The notes: generated by a model not told the origin, from the sequence alone. Counted from the first letter of the stretch, positions 8,377 through 22,068 are shown. The stretch: 64,000 nucleotides of DNA from Phytopseudomonas straminea (GCF_900112645.1 NZ_FOMO01000004.1:248001-312000); one strand, 5' to 3'. Program-made: numbers and translations.

Positions 8377-9210
8377 ATGATCGATTTCGGCCTTCCCGAT
8401 TACCCACGCAGCACCGCCCGCCTCGCCCCGTCGCGCCCCGTGGTGCTGTGTCTGTCCGGTCATGACCCGAGCGGCGGCGCCGGCCTGCAGGCCGACATCG
8501 AAGCGCTGCTCGCCCAGAGCTGCCACGCAGCGCCTGCGGTCACCGCGCTAACGGTGCAGGACACCGTCGACGTCAGCGACTTCCGGGTACTCGACCGTGA
8601 CTGGGTGCTGGCCCAGGCCCATGCGGTGATCGCCGACATGCCGGTGGCCGCGGTCAAGCTGGGCATGCTCGGCTCGGTGGAAATGGTCGACACCGTGCTG
8701 ATGATCATGGACAAGCTGCCAGGCATCCCGCTGGTCTGCGATCCGGTACTGCGCGCCGGTGGCGGCGGCGCCCTGGGCAAGGAGGACGTCGGCTTCGCCA
8801 TGCGCGAGCGGCTGTTCGCCGTTTCCACCATCGCCACGCCGAACCTCCCCGAAGCACGCATCCTCGCCGAACTGCCCGATGGCACGGCCGACCAGTGTGC
8901 CGAGAAGCTGCTGCCCTACATCGAGCACCTGCTGATCACCGGCGGCCACGGCGACGAAAGCGAAGTGCACAACCGCCTATACCTGCGTGACGGCAGCCGC
9001 CACGACTTCACCTGCGCGCGTCTGCCCGGCAGCTACCACGGCTCGGGCTGCACCCTGGCCAGCACCCTGGCCGGCCGCCTGGCCCTGGGCCAGGACCTGA
9101 TCGGCGCGGTGAAAACCGCCCTGGATTACACCTGGCGTACCCTGCGCGATGCCGAACAACCCGGCCGCGGCCAGTTCGTGCCGCGCCGCCTGCCGCTGGA
9201 CCTCAGCTGA
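8377..9210 (+). CDS. thiD: ThiD, hydroxymethylpyrimidine/phosphomethylpyrimidine kinase
   Basis: 277 aa ribokinase-fold enzyme that phosphorylates HMP and HMP-P to HMP-PP in thiamine synthesis. Seen: [20 protein letters not shown] substrate/ATP region near the start, [42 protein letters not shown], and the anion-hole motif [16 protein letters not shown] near the end. No strong ribosome site supports the ATG at 8377; the first about 20 residues are not family-like and a later GTG at VVLCLSG could be used. It overlaps thiE by one base (TGATG), so the two are translationally coupled. No TPP riboswitch could be recognised in the 236-nt leader. Confidence 0.93.
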   Translation: MIDFGLPDYPRSTARLAPSRPVVLCLSGHDPSGGAGLQADIEALLAQSCHAAPAVTALTVQDTVDVSDFRVLDRDWVLAQAHAVIADMPVAAVKLGMLGSVEMVDTVLMIMDKLPGIPLVCDPVLRAGGGGALGKEDVGFAMRERLFAVSTIATPNLPEARILAELPDGTADQCAEKLLPYIEHLLITGGHGDESEVHNRLYLRDGSRHDFTCARLPGSYHGSGCTLASTLAGRLALGQDLIGAVKTALDYTWRTLRDAEQPGRGQFVPRRLPLDLS

Positions 9211-9851
9211 TGGCAGCACCTGGCAAACTGCGCGGCCTGTACGCCATCACCGACAGCGAACTGCTGGCCGGCGGCAAGCTGCTGCCCTACGTGGAAGCGG
9301 CCCTGGCCGGCGGCGCGCGCCTGTTGCAGTACCGCGACAAATCCACCGATGAAGCCCGCCGTCTGCGCGAGGCCGAAGGACTGCGTACGCTGTGCGAGCA
9401 CTACGGCGCCACGCTGATCATCAATGATGACGCCGAGCTGGCGGCGCGCCTGAGTGTCGGCCTGCACCTCGGCCAGGAAGACGGCTCGCTGGCTGCTGCA
9501 CGCGCCCTGCTCGGCCGCCAGGCGATCATCGGCGGCACCTGCCACGCCCAGCTGGCCCTGGCCGAGCAAGCTGCGCGCGAAGGCGCCAGCTACGTGGCCT
9601 TCGGACGCTTCTTCAATTCACGGACCAAACCCGGCGCTCCGGCCGCCACCCTGGATCTGCTCGAGACGGCCAAAGCCCGCGTAGCGCTGCCGATCGTCGC
9701 CATCGGCGGCGTCGATCTGCATAACGCCGCCCCGCTGATCGAGCGCGGCGCCAGCATGATCGCCGTGATCCACGCCCTGTTCGCCGCCGACTCTGCTACC
9801 GAAGTGGAGCGCCGCGCGCGCGCCTTCAGCGCGCTGTTCGAATCGAACTGA
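9210..9851 (+). CDS. thiE: ThiE, thiamine-phosphate synthase
   Basis: 213 aa TIM-barrel enzyme joining HMP-PP and thiazole phosphate to thiamine phosphate. Seen: [28 protein letters not shown] (pyrimidine-PP binding), [10 protein letters not shown] (Mg binding), [43 protein letters not shown], and the phosphate loop PIVAIGGVD. The start ATG overlaps the thiD stop. Length is standard. It is followed 22 nt later by hemL with its own ribosome site. Confidence 0.95.
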   Translation: MAAPGKLRGLYAITDSELLAGGKLLPYVEAALAGGARLLQYRDKSTDEARRLREAEGLRTLCEHYGATLIINDDAELAARLSVGLHLGQEDGSLAAARALLGRQAIIGGTCHAQLALAEQAAREGASYVAFGRFFNSRTKPGAPAATLDLLETAKARVALPIVAIGGVDLHNAAPLIERGASMIAVIHALFAADSATEVERRARAFSALFESN

Positions 9852-9873
9852 CCTACTTTTTCAGGAGAACCCT

Positions 9874-11163
9874 ATGTCCCGCTCCGAAACGCTGTTCGCC
9901 AACGCTCAGAAACACATCCCCGGCGGCGTCAATTCCCCGGTCCGCGCGTTCAGGAGCGTGGGCGGCACGCCGCTGTTCTTCAAGCACGCCGAAGGCGCCT
10001 ACGTCACCGATGAAGACGACAAGCGCTATGTCGACTACGTCGGTTCCTGGGGCCCGATGATTCTCGGCCACAGCCATCCTGAAGTACTCGACGCAGTGCG
10101 CAAGCAGCTCGACCACGGCCTGTCCTACGGCGCGCCGACCGCCATGGAAACCGAGATGGCCGATCTGGCCTGCTCGATCGTGCCGTCCATGGAGATGGTG
10201 CGCATGGTCAGTTCGGGCACCGAGGCGACCATGAGCGCCATCCGTCTGGCCCGTGGTTACACCGGCCGCGATGCGATCATCAAGTTCGAAGGCTGCTACC
10301 ACGGCCATTCCGACAGCCTGCTGGTCAAGGCCGGTTCCGGCCTGCTGACTCAAGGCGTACCCAGCTCGGCCGGTGTGCCGGCGGATTTCGCCAAACACAC
10401 CCTGACCCTGCCATTCAACGATATCGACGCCGTCGCCAAGACCCTCGCCGATGTCGGCCAGAGCGTGGCCTGCATCATCGTCGAGCCGGTGGCCGGCAAC
10501 ATGAACTGCGTGCCGCCCGCGCCGGGCTTCCTCGAAGGCCTGCGTGAACAATGCGACAAACATGGCGTGGTGCTGATCTTCGACGAAGTGATGACCGGTT
10601 TCCGCGTCGCCCTCGGCGGCGCCCAGGCGCACTACGGCGTTACCCCGGATCTGTCGACCTTCGGCAAGATCGTCGGCGGCGGCATGCCGGTAGGCTGCTT
10701 CGGTGGCAAGCGCGCCATCATGGAGCGCATCGCCCCGCTCGGCCCGGTCTACCAGGCCGGCACCCTGTCGGGTAACCCGCTGGCCATGGCCGCCGGCCTG
10801 ACCACTCTCAAACTGATCAGCCGTCCGGGCTTCCACGCCGAGCTCGCCGACTACACCAGCCGCCTGTTGCAGGGCCTGCAGGATCGCGCCGATGCCGCCG
10901 GCATCCCGTTCGTCACCACCCAGGCGGGTGGCATGTTCGGCCTGTACTTCAGTGGCGCCGACGATATCGTCACCTTCGACGACGTGATGGCCAGCGACGC
11001 CGAACGCTTCAAGCGCTTCTTCCACCTGATGCTCGACGGCGGCGTGTACCTGGCGCCGAGCGCCTTCGAGGCCGGCTTCACCTCCATCGCCCATGGCGAG
11101 ACCGAGCTGAAACTGACCCTCGACGCCGCCGAGCGCGCCTTTGCCGCCCTCAAGCAGGCCTGA
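9874..11163 (+). CDS. hemL: HemL, glutamate-1-semialdehyde 2,1-aminomutase
   Basis: 429 aa PLP enzyme of the C5 pathway making 5-aminolevulinate from glutamate-1-semialdehyde, the first committed heme precursor. AGGAG lies 6 nt before the ATG. Seen: [79 protein letters not shown], and PLP lysine at about 265 in [14 protein letters not shown]. Length fits the family exactly. An inverted repeat (CGCCGTTC / GAACGGCG, 11174-11201) follows the stop and may end the thiD-thiE-hemL transcript. Confidence 0.97.
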   Translation: MSRSETLFANAQKHIPGGVNSPVRAFRSVGGTPLFFKHAEGAYVTDEDDKRYVDYVGSWGPMILGHSHPEVLDAVRKQLDHGLSYGAPTAMETEMADLACSIVPSMEMVRMVSSGTEATMSAIRLARGYTGRDAIIKFEGCYHGHSDSLLVKAGSGLLTQGVPSSAGVPADFAKHTLTLPFNDIDAVAKTLADVGQSVACIIVEPVAGNMNCVPPAPGFLEGLREQCDKHGVVLIFDEVMTGFRVALGGAQAHYGVTPDLSTFGKIVGGGMPVGCFGGKRAIMERIAPLGPVYQAGTLSGNPLAMAAGLTTLKLISRPGFHAELADYTSRLLQGLQDRADAAGIPFVTTQAGGMFGLYFSGADDIVTFDDVMASDAERFKRFFHLMLDGGVYLAPSAFEAGFTSIAHGETELKLTLDAAERAFAALKQA

Positions 11164-11399
11164 TCGAAGTAGCGCCGTTCGGCGCCTGAAGTGAACGGCG
11201 GGCAGCCTGAACAGTTCTCTGTCAGACACCCGCCGCGCACAAACCGACGCTCTGGCGACACTTTTGCGCCAGGTTGGGGCAGAAAAGCCGGCAAAGACTT
11301 TGTAAGAACGGTGTTGCTTATTTCATAATGTGATGCCGAGCCCAATTGGCCTCGTCATCCATCATCCACCTTTCAGCCTGTCGAGGTATCCGGATCTTC

Positions 11400-11948
11400 A
11401 TGAAGCGCACCGGCCGCACCCTGTCCCTGGGCTGCCTGTTGCTCCTGCTGCCAACGCTCGGCGTGGCGGATGGAAACTCATTGCTGATCCCGGCGACCGG
11501 GAGCTGCTCGCTCAACGTCGCCACCGAAGACCTGCCTGCTGCGTTGCAAGCCTGCCAACAGAGCGCTGAAGGCGGCGATGCCCAGGCCCAGTACGAACTC
11601 GGCGAGTTCTATTACGAAGGCCGTTCCGGCGAGCGCGACCTGCCTCAGGCGCTGAACTGGTTCGAACACGCCTCCCTCCAGGGCCATGCCCAGGCGCAGT
11701 ACCGCCTGGGCATGATGTTCTTCCATGGCGAAGGGGTGGCCGCCAACAACGTGCAGGCCTACATCGTGCTGAAGATGGCCGCGGTCAACGGCTCGGATGA
11801 AGCGATGGATGGCGCCGACGAAGTGGCCATGCAGATGCCCCGCGCCGAACAGGAAGTCGCCACCCAGGTGCTGGGGCAGATTTTCCGCAACTACCTGCAG
11901 GAACTGCAGGCCGCCGACAGCCTGTCGCCGTTCGCACCCCTCAAGTAA
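11400..11948 (+). CDS. Secreted Sel1-repeat protein
   Basis: 182 aa. The frame is open from 11346 but ATG 11400 begins a signal peptide (MKRTGRTLSLGCLLLLLPTL, then GVADG). Two Sel1-like repeats follow: DAQAQYELGEFYYEGRSGER then DLPQALNWFEHASLQ, and HAQAQYRLGMMFFHGEGVAA then NNVQAYIVLKMAA. These alpha/alpha repeats mediate protein contacts; a specific role is unknown. The position between hemL and a DUF1820 gene is as in P. aeruginosa (PA3978 region). GAGG lies about 15 nt upstream, further than ideal. Confidence 0.8.
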   Translation: MKRTGRTLSLGCLLLLLPTLGVADGNSLLIPATGSCSLNVATEDLPAALQACQQSAEGGDAQAQYELGEFYYEGRSGERDLPQALNWFEHASLQGHAQAQYRLGMMFFHGEGVAANNVQAYIVLKMAAVNGSDEAMDGADEVAMQMPRAEQEVATQVLGQIFRNYLQELQAADSLSPFAPLK

Positions 11949-11976
11949 TCAGCTAGTCAGCCGCGCTTGCGGCCAC

Positions 11977-12303
11977 TCACTTCTCCGGCAGGGGCGGCAT
12001 CGGGAACGGCATGACGTTGCCGCTGCCCTTGGCTTCGCTGATCTTCGGCGTGCCCAGGCGTTCCACCTCATCGATACGCACGATCGAATGCATCGGCACG
12101 AAGCTGCGTACCACGCCGTCGAACTGCGCCTTGAGCTTCTCCTCGCTGGGATCGACCACCAGTTGCGAGCGCTCGCCGAACACGAATTCCTCGATTTCCA
12201 GAAAGCCCCACAGATCGCTCTGGAAGATCTGCTTGGCGTACATCTCGTACACCTGGCCCTGGTTGAGAAAGATCACCTTGTAGATGGGGTCGCGCTTGGT
12301 CAT
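11977..12303 (-). CDS. DUF1820 family protein
   Basis: 108 aa from ATG 12303 ([20 protein letters not shown]); upstream in-frame sequence to 12429 is low-complexity and not family-like. The core [40 protein letters not shown] and [20 protein letters not shown] is the DUF1820 signature. This family is widespread in gammaproteobacteria, cytosolic and uncharacterised. It converges with the Sel1 gene (28-nt gap) and is divergent from miaB, sharing a 149-nt promoter region. Confidence 0.88.
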   Translation of the reverse strand: MTKRDPIYKVIFLNQGQVYEMYAKQIFQSDLWGFLEIEEFVFGERSQLVVDPSEEKLKAQFDGVVRSFVPMHSIVRIDEVERLGTPKISEAKGSGNVMPFPMPPLPEK

Positions 12304-12452
12304 GGATAACGAACGGCTGGCTGTGCAATGAAAGGGCGCGAATCTTAGCACGCCACCACATCGCGTCGTGCCCCTCCCGTCCTGCGCCTGTGGCCTCGGG
12401 CGGCCAACCCTCCTATAATCCGCGGTCATTTTTTCACCGCCGACGAATCGCC

Positions 12453-13787
12453 ATGACCAAGAAGCTCTATATCGAAACCCACGGTTGCCAGATGAACGAG
12501 TACGACAGCTCGCGCATGGTCGACCTGCTGGGCGAGCATCAGGCCCTGGAAGTCACCGATCGGCCGGAGGATGCCGACGTCATCCTGCTCAACACCTGCT
12601 CGATCCGCGAGAAGGCCCAGGACAAGGTGTTCTCCCAGCTTGGCCGCTGGCGCGAGCTGAAGCTGGAGAACCCGGATCTGGTGATCGGCGTCGGCGGCTG
12701 CGTGGCCAGCCAGGAAGGTGCGGCGATCCGTGACCGCGCGCCCTACGTCGACGTGGTATTCGGCCCGCAGACCCTGCATCGCCTGCCGGAGATGATCGAC
12801 GCCGCGCGCGTGACCAAAACCGCCCAGGTGGACATTTCCTTCCCCGAGATCGAGAAGTTCGATCGCCTGCCCGAGCCACGCGTGGACGGCCCCAGCGCCT
12901 TCGTTTCAGTGATGGAAGGCTGCAGCAAGTACTGCACCTTCTGCGTGGTGCCCTACACCCGCGGCGAGGAAGTCAGCCGCCCACTGGACGATGTACTCGG
13001 CGAGATCATCCATCTGGCCGAGAACGGCGTGCGTGAAGTGACCCTGCTGGGCCAGAACGTCAACGGCTACCGCGGCGAAACCCGTGATGGCGGCATCGCC
13101 GACTTCGCCGAGCTGCTGTACCTGGTGGCGGCCATCGACGGCATCGACCGCATTCGCTACACCACCAGCCACCCGCTGGAATTCTCCGACGCGCTGATCA
13201 AGGCCCACGCGGAAATCCCCGAGCTGGTGAAATTCGTGCACCTGCCGGTGCAATCGGGCTCGGACCGCATCCTGGCAGCCATGAAGCGCAACCACACCGC
13301 GCTGGAATACAAGTCGCGCATCCGCAAGCTCAAGGCCGCGGTGCCGGACATCGTGATCAGTTCGGACTTCATCATCGGCTTCCCCGGCGAGACCGAGAAG
13401 GACTTCGAGCAGACCATGAAGCTGGTGCAGGACGTCGGTTTCGACTTCTCCTATTCCTTCGTCTACAGCTCGCGCCCGGGCACGCCGGCGGCCGATCTGG
13501 CCGACGACACCCCGGAAGAGGTCAAGAAGCAGCGCCTGCAGATTCTGCAGAACCGCATCAACCAGCAGGGCTTCGAGACCAGCCGGCGCATGGTCGGCAG
13601 CGTACAGCGCATCCTGGTCACCGACTTCTCCAAGAAGGACCCGGGCAAGCTACAGGGCAAGACCGAGAACAACCGCTTCGTCAACTTCCAGTGCGACAAC
13701 CCACGCCTGATCGGCCAGTTCGTCGACGTGCATATCGACGAAGCGCTGCCGCACTCCTTACGCGGCACCCTGATCGAACGCCATTGA
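12453..13787 (+). CDS. miaB: MiaB, tRNA-2-methylthio-N6-isopentenyladenosine synthase
   Basis: 444 aa radical-SAM methylthiotransferase acting on i6A37 of tRNAs. Start at ATG 12453 gives [19 protein letters not shown]. Three cysteines of the N-terminal MTTase cluster are seen ([23 protein letters not shown]), then the radical-SAM triad in [31 protein letters not shown], and a C-terminal TRAM domain ([10 protein letters not shown] to the end). Length matches E. coli MiaB (474 aa) less a short tail. A GC-rich hairpin (about 13835-13855) separates it from phoH. Confidence 0.96.
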   Translation: MTKKLYIETHGCQMNEYDSSRMVDLLGEHQALEVTDRPEDADVILLNTCSIREKAQDKVFSQLGRWRELKLENPDLVIGVGGCVASQEGAAIRDRAPYVDVVFGPQTLHRLPEMIDAARVTKTAQVDISFPEIEKFDRLPEPRVDGPSAFVSVMEGCSKYCTFCVVPYTRGEEVSRPLDDVLGEIIHLAENGVREVTLLGQNVNGYRGETRDGGIADFAELLYLVAAIDGIDRIRYTTSHPLEFSDALIKAHAEIPELVKFVHLPVQSGSDRILAAMKRNHTALEYKSRIRKLKAAVPDIVISSDFIIGFPGETEKDFEQTMKLVQDVGFDFSYSFVYSSRPGTPAADLADDTPEEVKKQRLQILQNRINQQGFETSRRMVGSVQRILVTDFSKKDPGKLQGKTENNRFVNFQCDNPRLIGQFVDVHIDEALPHSLRGTLIERH

Positions 13788-13918
13788 AGAAGTAGCCGGC
13801 TGCCCGCATATGGTGATGACGCGCCAAGCGCAGCGCGGCTGTCGGCCGCGCTTTCACTCGTCCCTGGCTAGCGCTATTCTCTCCCTTCCATTCAGCCGAC
13901 GGCGGCCATAAAACGACC

Positions 13919-14938
13919 TTGAATACCACCTCGACACCTCATCGCTTCACCCTCGAACCCTTCGAAGCCAAGCGCTTCGCCAACCTCAGCGGGCAATTCG
14001 ACGAGCACCTGCGCCTGATCGAATCGCGCCTTGGCATCGAGATCCGCAACCGCGGCAACCAGTTCGAGCTGCTGGGCGAGCCCGGGCAGACCACCTCTGC
14101 CGAGAACCTGCTGCGCCGCCTGTACCGTGAAACCGACGCGACCGAGCTGTCGCCGGACATGGTGCACCTGTTCCTGCAGGAGTCGGGCATCGAGGAGCTG
14201 AACAACCCCAGTGCCAACCTCAATATCGCACTGCGCACGCGCAAGGGCATGATCCGCCCGCGCGGCGCCAACCAGCAGTTGTACGTGAAGGCAATTCTCG
14301 ACCACGACATCAACTTCGGCATAGGCCCGGCCGGTACCGGCAAGACCTATCTGGCCGTAGCCGCTGCCGTGGACGCCCTGGAACGCGAGCAGATCCGCCG
14401 CATCCTGCTGGTGCGCCCGGCGGTCGAGGCTGGCGAGAAGCTCGGTTTCCTGCCCGGTGACCTGTCGCAGAAGATCGACCCGTACCTGCGCCCGCTCTAC
14501 GACGCCCTGTACGAGATGCTCGGTTTCGAGCAGGTGGCCAAGCTGATCGAGAAACAGGTGATCGAAGTCGCGCCGCTGGCCTACATGCGCGGCCGCACGC
14601 TGAACAACAGCTTCATCATTCTCGATGAGAGTCAGAACACCACCATGGAACAGATGAAGATGTTCCTGACCCGTATCGGTTTCGGCTCCACCGCGGTGAT
14701 CACCGGCGACGTCACCCAGGTCGACCTGCCGCGCGGCACCAAGAGTGGCCTCAAGCACGTGATCGAAGTGCTCAAGGGCGTACCAGGCATCAGCTTCACC
14801 CACTTCCTGCCCAAGGACGTGGTGCGCCACCCGCTGGTTCAGCGCATTGTCGAGGCCTATGAGCGTTTCGACGCCGAGCATCAGCCGTTCGACCGCCGCC
14901 CGGCGGACAACGACCCGGGAGCGCGCTCCGAGCCATGA
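13919..14938 (+). CDS. ybeZ: PhoH-like ATPase (YbeZ)
   Basis: 339 aa. The start is a TTG at 13919 giving [20 protein letters not shown]; no ATG gives the conserved N-terminus and the ribosome site is weak. The PhoH P-loop [40 protein letters not shown], the Walker [21 protein letters not shown] and [11 protein letters not shown] are all present. YbeZ partners with the YbeY RNase and is thought to act with it in ribosome/RNA quality control. It overlaps ybeY by ATGA, so they are coupled, with corC next, the usual phoH-ybeY-corC-lnt order. Confidence 0.93.
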   Translation: MNTTSTPHRFTLEPFEAKRFANLSGQFDEHLRLIESRLGIEIRNRGNQFELLGEPGQTTSAENLLRRLYRETDATELSPDMVHLFLQESGIEELNNPSANLNIALRTRKGMIRPRGANQQLYVKAILDHDINFGIGPAGTGKTYLAVAAAVDALEREQIRRILLVRPAVEAGEKLGFLPGDLSQKIDPYLRPLYDALYEMLGFEQVAKLIEKQVIEVAPLAYMRGRTLNNSFIILDESQNTTMEQMKMFLTRIGFGSTAVITGDVTQVDLPRGTKSGLKHVIEVLKGVPGISFTHFLPKDVVRHPLVQRIVEAYERFDAEHQPFDRRPADNDPGARSEP

Positions 14939-15393
14939 TCGAACTGGATCTGCAGGTCGCGAGCACAGCTGGCCACCTGCCCGCCGAGGCCGACTTTCAG
15001 GCTTGGTGTGCGATTGCCTTGCGCCAACGCAGCGCCGACTCGGAACTGACCATCCGCCTGGTGGACGAAGAGGAAGGCCGCGAGCTCAATCGCACCTGGC
15101 GCGGCAAGGACTACGCCACCAACGTGCTGTCCTTCCCGGCCGATGTACCCGACGAATTACTCGATATACCGCTGCTCGGCGACCTAGTGATCTGCGTGCC
15201 AGTGGTCGAGCGTGAGGCTGTCGAGCAAGGCAAGACTCTGGAGGCGCATTGGGCGCATCTGGTGATACACGGCTGTTTGCATCTTTTGGGCTACGACCAC
15301 ATCCTTGACTCGGAAGCCGAGGAGATGGAAGGCCTGGAACGAATATTGCTCGCCGAGCTGGGTCATCCCGACCCGTATGCCGGCGACGAATGA
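14935..15393 (+). CDS. ybeY: YbeY, endoribonuclease / rRNA maturation factor
   Basis: 152 aa single-domain metalloenzyme needed for 16S 3'-end processing and 70S quality control. The zinc motif [15 protein letters not shown] near residues 107-121 contains the three histidines, with [20 protein letters not shown] and [12 protein letters not shown] upstream as in the family. Start overlaps the phoH stop by 4 nt (ATGA); a 24-nt gap leads to corC. Length is standard. Confidence 0.95.
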   Translation: MIELDLQVASTAGHLPAEADFQAWCAIALRQRSADSELTIRLVDEEEGRELNRTWRGKDYATNVLSFPADVPDELLDIPLLGDLVICVPVVEREAVEQGKTLEAHWAHLVIHGCLHLLGYDHILDSEAEEMEGLERILLAELGHPDPYAGDE

Positions 15394-15417
15394 CATAGGG
15401 ATCCCGAGTAAAACGCC

Positions 15418-16254
15418 ATGAGCGAAGACCGATCGAGCAACGAGCAGAAGTCCTGGTTGAACAAACTGACCCAGGCTTTTGCTCATGAGCCGAAAAACCG
15501 CCAGGAACTGCTGGAAGTCCTGCGCGATGCCCACCAGAACAAGCTGCTCGATAGCGAGGCCCTGGCCATCGTCGAAGGCGCCATCCAGGTCGCCGACCTG
15601 CAGGTTCGCGACATCATGGTGCCGCGCTCCCAGGTGGTAACCATCAAGGCCAGCCAGTCTCCCAAGGAATTCCTCCCGGTGATCATCGACGCGGCGCACT
15701 CGCGCTATCCGGTGATCGGCGAAACCCTCGACGACGTGCTCGGCATCCTGCTGGCCAAGGATCTGCTGCCCCTGCTGCTGACCGACCAGCCGGACTTCAA
15801 CATCCGCGACATGCTGCGCCCGGCCACTTTCGTGCCCGAGTCCAAGCGCCTCAACGTGCTGCTGCGCGAATTTCGCGCCAACCACAACCACATGGCGGTG
15901 GTGATCGACGAATACGGAGGCGTCGCCGGCCTGGTGACCATCGAGGATGTGCTCGAGCAGATCGTCGGCGACATCGAGGACGAGCACGACGTCGAGGAAG
16001 ACAGCTACGTCAAACCGCTGCCCAGCGGCGACTTCCTGGTCAAGGCGCTGACGCCTATCGATCACTTCAACGAAACCTTCACCACCGATTTCTCCGACGA
16101 CGAGTTCGACACCGTCGGCGGCTTGGTGATGAGCGCGTTCGGCCACCTGCCCAAGCGCAACGAAGTGACGGTGATCGGCGAATTCCGCTTTCGCGTGCTC
16201 AACGCCGACAGCCGCCGTGTGCACCTGCTACGCCTGACACCGCTGGCCCGCTGA
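15418..16254 (+). CDS. corC: CorC/YbeX, CBS-domain protein of the HlyC/CorC family
   Basis: 278 aa cytosolic protein with two CBS domains (RDIMVPRSQVVTIKASQSPK near 65, and DMLRPATFVPESKRLNVLLR near 130), and a C-terminal CorC_HlyC transporter-associated domain (PSGDFLVKALTPIDHFNETF to the end). In enterobacteria it is linked to Mg/Co efflux through CorA and to ribosome maturation. It lies in the phoH-ybeY-corC operon; a strong terminator follows its stop. Confidence 0.93.
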   Translation: MSEDRSSNEQKSWLNKLTQAFAHEPKNRQELLEVLRDAHQNKLLDSEALAIVEGAIQVADLQVRDIMVPRSQVVTIKASQSPKEFLPVIIDAAHSRYPVIGETLDDVLGILLAKDLLPLLLTDQPDFNIRDMLRPATFVPESKRLNVLLREFRANHNHMAVVIDEYGGVAGLVTIEDVLEQIVGDIEDEHDVEEDSYVKPLPSGDFLVKALTPIDHFNETFTTDFSDDEFDTVGGLVMSAFGHLPKRNEVTVIGEFRFRVLNADSRRVHLLRLTPLAR

Positions 16255-16258
16255 CCCG

Positions 16259-16286
16259 ACACCCCATCATTCGATGGGGTGTTTTC
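16259..16286 (+). terminator. Rho-independent terminator between corC and lnt
   Basis: Arms ACACCCCATC and GATGGGGTGT are a perfect 10-bp stem with loop ATTC, followed by TTTTC, 4 nt after the corC stop. It would reduce or end transcription before lnt, and it argues against lnt starting at the GTG inside the stem (16279). Confidence 0.85.
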
Positions 16287-16302
16287 TATCGTGAGTCTCT
16301 CG

Positions 16303-17820
16303 ATGAACCGACTGTTCCAACCCGGCTGGGCCGGCAACCTGATCGCTCTGCTGGCCGGTGCGCTGACTACCCTGGCGCTGGCGCCCTATGGCATCTGGCC
16401 GCTGGCGCTGCTGTCCATCGCCCTGCTCTACCGCGGCCTGCGGGCGCTGACCCCGCGCCAGGCAGCCTGGCGCGGCTGGTGGTACGGCTTCGGGCTGTTC
16501 GCCTCGGGCACCAGCTGGGTTTACGTGAGCATTCACGACTACGGCGCGGCCTCACCGCCGCTGGCCGCCTTCCTGACCCTGGGTTTTGTCGCCGGCCTGG
16601 GCCTCTTCTTCGCCCTCGCCACCTGGCTGTGGGCGCTGTGCCTGCGCCGTGACAGTGCGCCATTGGGCGATGCTCTGGCGTTCGCTGCGCTGTGGGTGGC
16701 CCAGGAAGCGTTTCGCGGTTGGTTCCTCACCGGCTTTCCGTGGCTCTACGCCGGCTACAGCCAGCTCGACGGCCCCATGGCCGGCCTGGCGCCGATTGGC
16801 GGCGTGTGGCTGCTGTCGTTCGCCCTGGCATTGAGCGCCGCGCTCCTGGTTAACCTGCCGCGCCTGCTCGGCAACAAGCCACAACTAGCCGAGGCGCTGG
16901 TGCTGCTGATCGCGCCCTGGCTGCTCGGCGCGGCATTCAAGGATCACCCCTGGACCGCCCCGGCGGGCGAGCCGGTCAGCGTCGCGGCGATCCAGGGCAA
17001 TGTGGCCCAGAACCTCAAGTGGGACCCGGCCCAGCTCAATGCGCAGCTGGCGCTGTACCGCGACATGAGTTTCGCCAGCAAGCCAGTAGACATTCTGGTG
17101 TGGCCGGAAACCGCAGTGCCGGTGCTCAAGGATCAAGCCATCGGCTACCTGAGCATGATGGATCGCTTCGCCAGCGACCGGAAAAGCGCGCTAATCACCG
17201 GCGTGCCGATTCGCCAGCCCAATGCCGACGGTGAGATGCGTTACTACAACGCGGTCAGCGTGGTCGGCCAGGGCGCTGGCGACTACCTCAAGCAGCGCCT
17301 GGTGCCATTCGGCGAATACGTGCCGCTGCAGGATATGCTGCGCGGGCTGATCGCCTTCTTCGACCTGCCGATGTCCGACTTTGCCCGCGGCGAGCACGAC
17401 CAGCCGCTGCTCGAAGCCAAGGGGCACCGCATCGCCACCTTTATCTGCTACGAAGTGGTCTACCCGGAATTCGCCGCCGAGATGGCAGCCCAGAGCGATC
17501 TGCTGCTGACGGTCAGCAACGACACCTGGTTCGGCAAGTCGATCGGCCCGCTGCAGCATCTGCAGATGGCGCAGATGCGCGCTCTGGAGGCTGGCCGCTG
17601 GATGATCCGCGCCACCAACAACGGCGTGACCGTGCTGATCGACCCGTTCGGGCACATCACCGAACGCCTGCCGCAATTCGAGCAAGCCACGCTCTACGGC
17701 CAGGTGCAGCCGATGCAGCACCTGACGCCCTACCTGCAATGGCGCTCGTGGCCGCTGATCATGCTCTGCAGCTTGCTGGCCGGCTGGGCGCTGGTGCGGC
17801 GGCGTCAGGATGCGAAGTAA
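16303..17820 (+). CDS. lnt: Lnt, apolipoprotein N-acyltransferase
   Basis: 505 aa inner-membrane enzyme adding the third acyl chain to lipoproteins. ATG 16303 (MNRLFQPGWAGNL) gives the usual N-terminus; earlier GTGs fall in the terminator. Several membrane segments occupy about 1-210, followed by a periplasmic nitrilase domain with the catalytic triad seen as Glu in DILVWPETAVPVL, Lys in LKQRLVPFGEYVP and Cys in ATFICYEVVYPEF. A last membrane helix ends at LVRRRQDAK. Length fits. Substrates would include the LptE and SltB3-like lipoproteins encoded nearby. Confidence 0.95.
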   Translation: MNRLFQPGWAGNLIALLAGALTTLALAPYGIWPLALLSIALLYRGLRALTPRQAAWRGWWYGFGLFASGTSWVYVSIHDYGAASPPLAAFLTLGFVAGLGLFFALATWLWALCLRRDSAPLGDALAFAALWVAQEAFRGWFLTGFPWLYAGYSQLDGPMAGLAPIGGVWLLSFALALSAALLVNLPRLLGNKPQLAEALVLLIAPWLLGAAFKDHPWTAPAGEPVSVAAIQGNVAQNLKWDPAQLNAQLALYRDMSFASKPVDILVWPETAVPVLKDQAIGYLSMMDRFASDRKSALITGVPIRQPNADGEMRYYNAVSVVGQGAGDYLKQRLVPFGEYVPLQDMLRGLIAFFDLPMSDFARGEHDQPLLEAKGHRIATFICYEVVYPEFAAEMAAQSDLLLTVSNDTWFGKSIGPLQHLQMAQMRALEAGRWMIRATNNGVTVLIDPFGHITERLPQFEQATLYGQVQPMQHLTPYLQWRSWPLIMLCSLLAGWALVRRRQDAK

Positions 17821-18036
17821 CTGAGTTGAGCTGACTATTGGGACCAGGCTGGCGCTTATCCCATACGCAGAATCGGCGCCATGACTAATGGAAGCGCGCA
17901 GGGCCCCATGGTCCATGCGCGCGACGTGACGGGCATGGCCCGTTCCCACAGGGGATAAGCGGCGACGACCAACTCACCGGCCAATCCGCAGCCTGCACTC
18001 CGATGAGTAGGGTGGGCTTTAGCCCACCACTTGACG
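17821..18036. repeat. Intergenic REP-type sequences and hairpin
   Basis: No gene. It contains a REP-like half GGGCATGGCCCGTTCCCACA (around 17933-17952), resembling the larger hairpin at 27004-27069, and a perfect hairpin GGTGGGCT-TT-AGCCCACC at 18011-18028, a common pseudomonad extragenic palindrome. These lie between convergent lnt and the ElyC-like gene and may protect or end both messages. Confidence 0.6.
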
Positions 18037-18801
18037 CTACCGTCCGTAAACCAGCGAATAAGCCAGCGCGCCGATCACCTCATTGAGCAGCAAGGTGCTC
18101 TGCCAGAACGCCTTGCCTTCCGGCAGCCAGCCGCCCATCGGTCGGCCGTTGGGCACACCGAGAAAGCCCACCGGCGCTGTCGCCACTTCAAAACCTGCCT
18201 GTTCGAAACACCAGCGCGAACGCGGCATGTGCCAGGCCTGGGTCACCAGCAACACCCGGCGAATACCTTCAGGTTTCAGCAGCGCAGCGGTCTCGGTCGC
18301 ATTCTCCCAGGTGGTGCGGCTGCGCGCTTCCTGCCAGCGCACCTCGACACCGAGATCCTCGTGCATCACCTCGGCCATCATCGCCGCTTCGCTCGGCGGG
18401 CGACCAAAATGCAGGCCACCAGTGGTCAGCACCGGCAACCCGGACGCCTTGGCCAGCCGCGCCGCATAGCGGGTGCGCTCAAGGGCCATGGCGCTGGGCT
18501 GCTCGCCACCCCAGGCGGGGTCGTCCGAATCACGGCCACCGCCGAGCACGACGATCACATCCGCCTGCTGCACCAGGGCGCTCCACTGCTGCTGGGCGAT
18601 GGCCGGCTCGCGCTCGATCACCTTGGCCATCCACTCTACCGTCACCGGCAGGCTCATCAGCCACAGGCCACCCAGCCCGAGCGTGAAACAGCACAGCGCC
18701 AGGCGCGGGAAACGCCGACGCAGGAACCAGCCCAGGGCGATGAGCAGCAACAGGATGCCGGGCGGCATGAAGAATTGCTTGAGCAGATAGCGCAGCGGCA
18801 T
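18037..18801 (-). CDS. YdcF/ElyC-family (DUF218) envelope protein
   Basis: 254 aa from ATG 18801, which has a GGAGGT site 7 nt upstream; the longer open frame to 19014 is not supported. Two N-terminal membrane helices (FFMPPGILLLLIALGWFLRR and LALCCFTLGLGGLWLMSL) precede a DUF218 domain: ALVQQADVIVVLGGGRDSDD, ERTRYAARLAKASGLPVLTT, ENATETAALLKPEGIRRVLL and VTQAWHMPRSRWCFEQAGF. ElyC relatives influence undecaprenyl-carrier and cell-wall synthesis. Placed next to lnt as in P. aeruginosa. Confidence 0.85.
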   Translation of the reverse strand: MPLRYLLKQFFMPPGILLLLIALGWFLRRRFPRLALCCFTLGLGGLWLMSLPVTVEWMAKVIEREPAIAQQQWSALVQQADVIVVLGGGRDSDDPAWGGEQPSAMALERTRYAARLAKASGLPVLTTGGLHFGRPPSEAAMMAEVMHEDLGVEVRWQEARSRTTWENATETAALLKPEGIRRVLLVTQAWHMPRSRWCFEQAGFEVATAPVGFLGVPNGRPMGGWLPEGKAFWQSTLLLNEVIGALAYSLVYGR

Positions 18802-18880
18802 CGAGCACCTCCAAAAAGGCTCGAAGCCTAGGGTCTGTTGACGTTTCAGCGCAAGCGAACGCAGCAACCTGCGGCCAGGG

Positions 18881-21971
<3,091 letters not shown>

Positions 21972-21985
21972 GGCGACAGGGAACG

Positions 21986-22008
21986 GCCGGTCGCCACTGG
22001 CGACCGGC
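21986..22008. terminator. Hairpin between leuS and lptE
   Basis: Perfect 10-bp arms GCCGGTCGCC / GGCGACCGGC with loop ACT, 14 nt past leuS. There is no T tract, so it may be an attenuator or processing structure rather than a full terminator. Confidence 0.5.
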
Positions 22009-22068
22009 ATCCGGTCTAGAGTTTCGGCCATGCCGGCCAGCGGAGCCGGCAGGACAAGGGGATACGAG

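Noticed and set aside
9853..11229. 458-codon leftward frame opposite hemL
   Set aside because: Shadow frame; hemL on the other strand has complete PLP-enzyme motifs and a ribosome site.
11164..11399. tRNA or small RNA after hemL
   Set aside because: Only a simple inverted repeat consistent with a terminator; no cloverleaf or T-loop GTTCGA motif.
16279..16302. Upstream GTG starts for lnt
   Set aside because: They lie in or just after the corC terminator stem; the ATG at 16303 gives the conserved N-terminus.
18011..18028. CRISPR-like palindromic repeat
   Set aside because: It is a single hairpin, not a spaced array; it fits pseudomonad extragenic palindromes.
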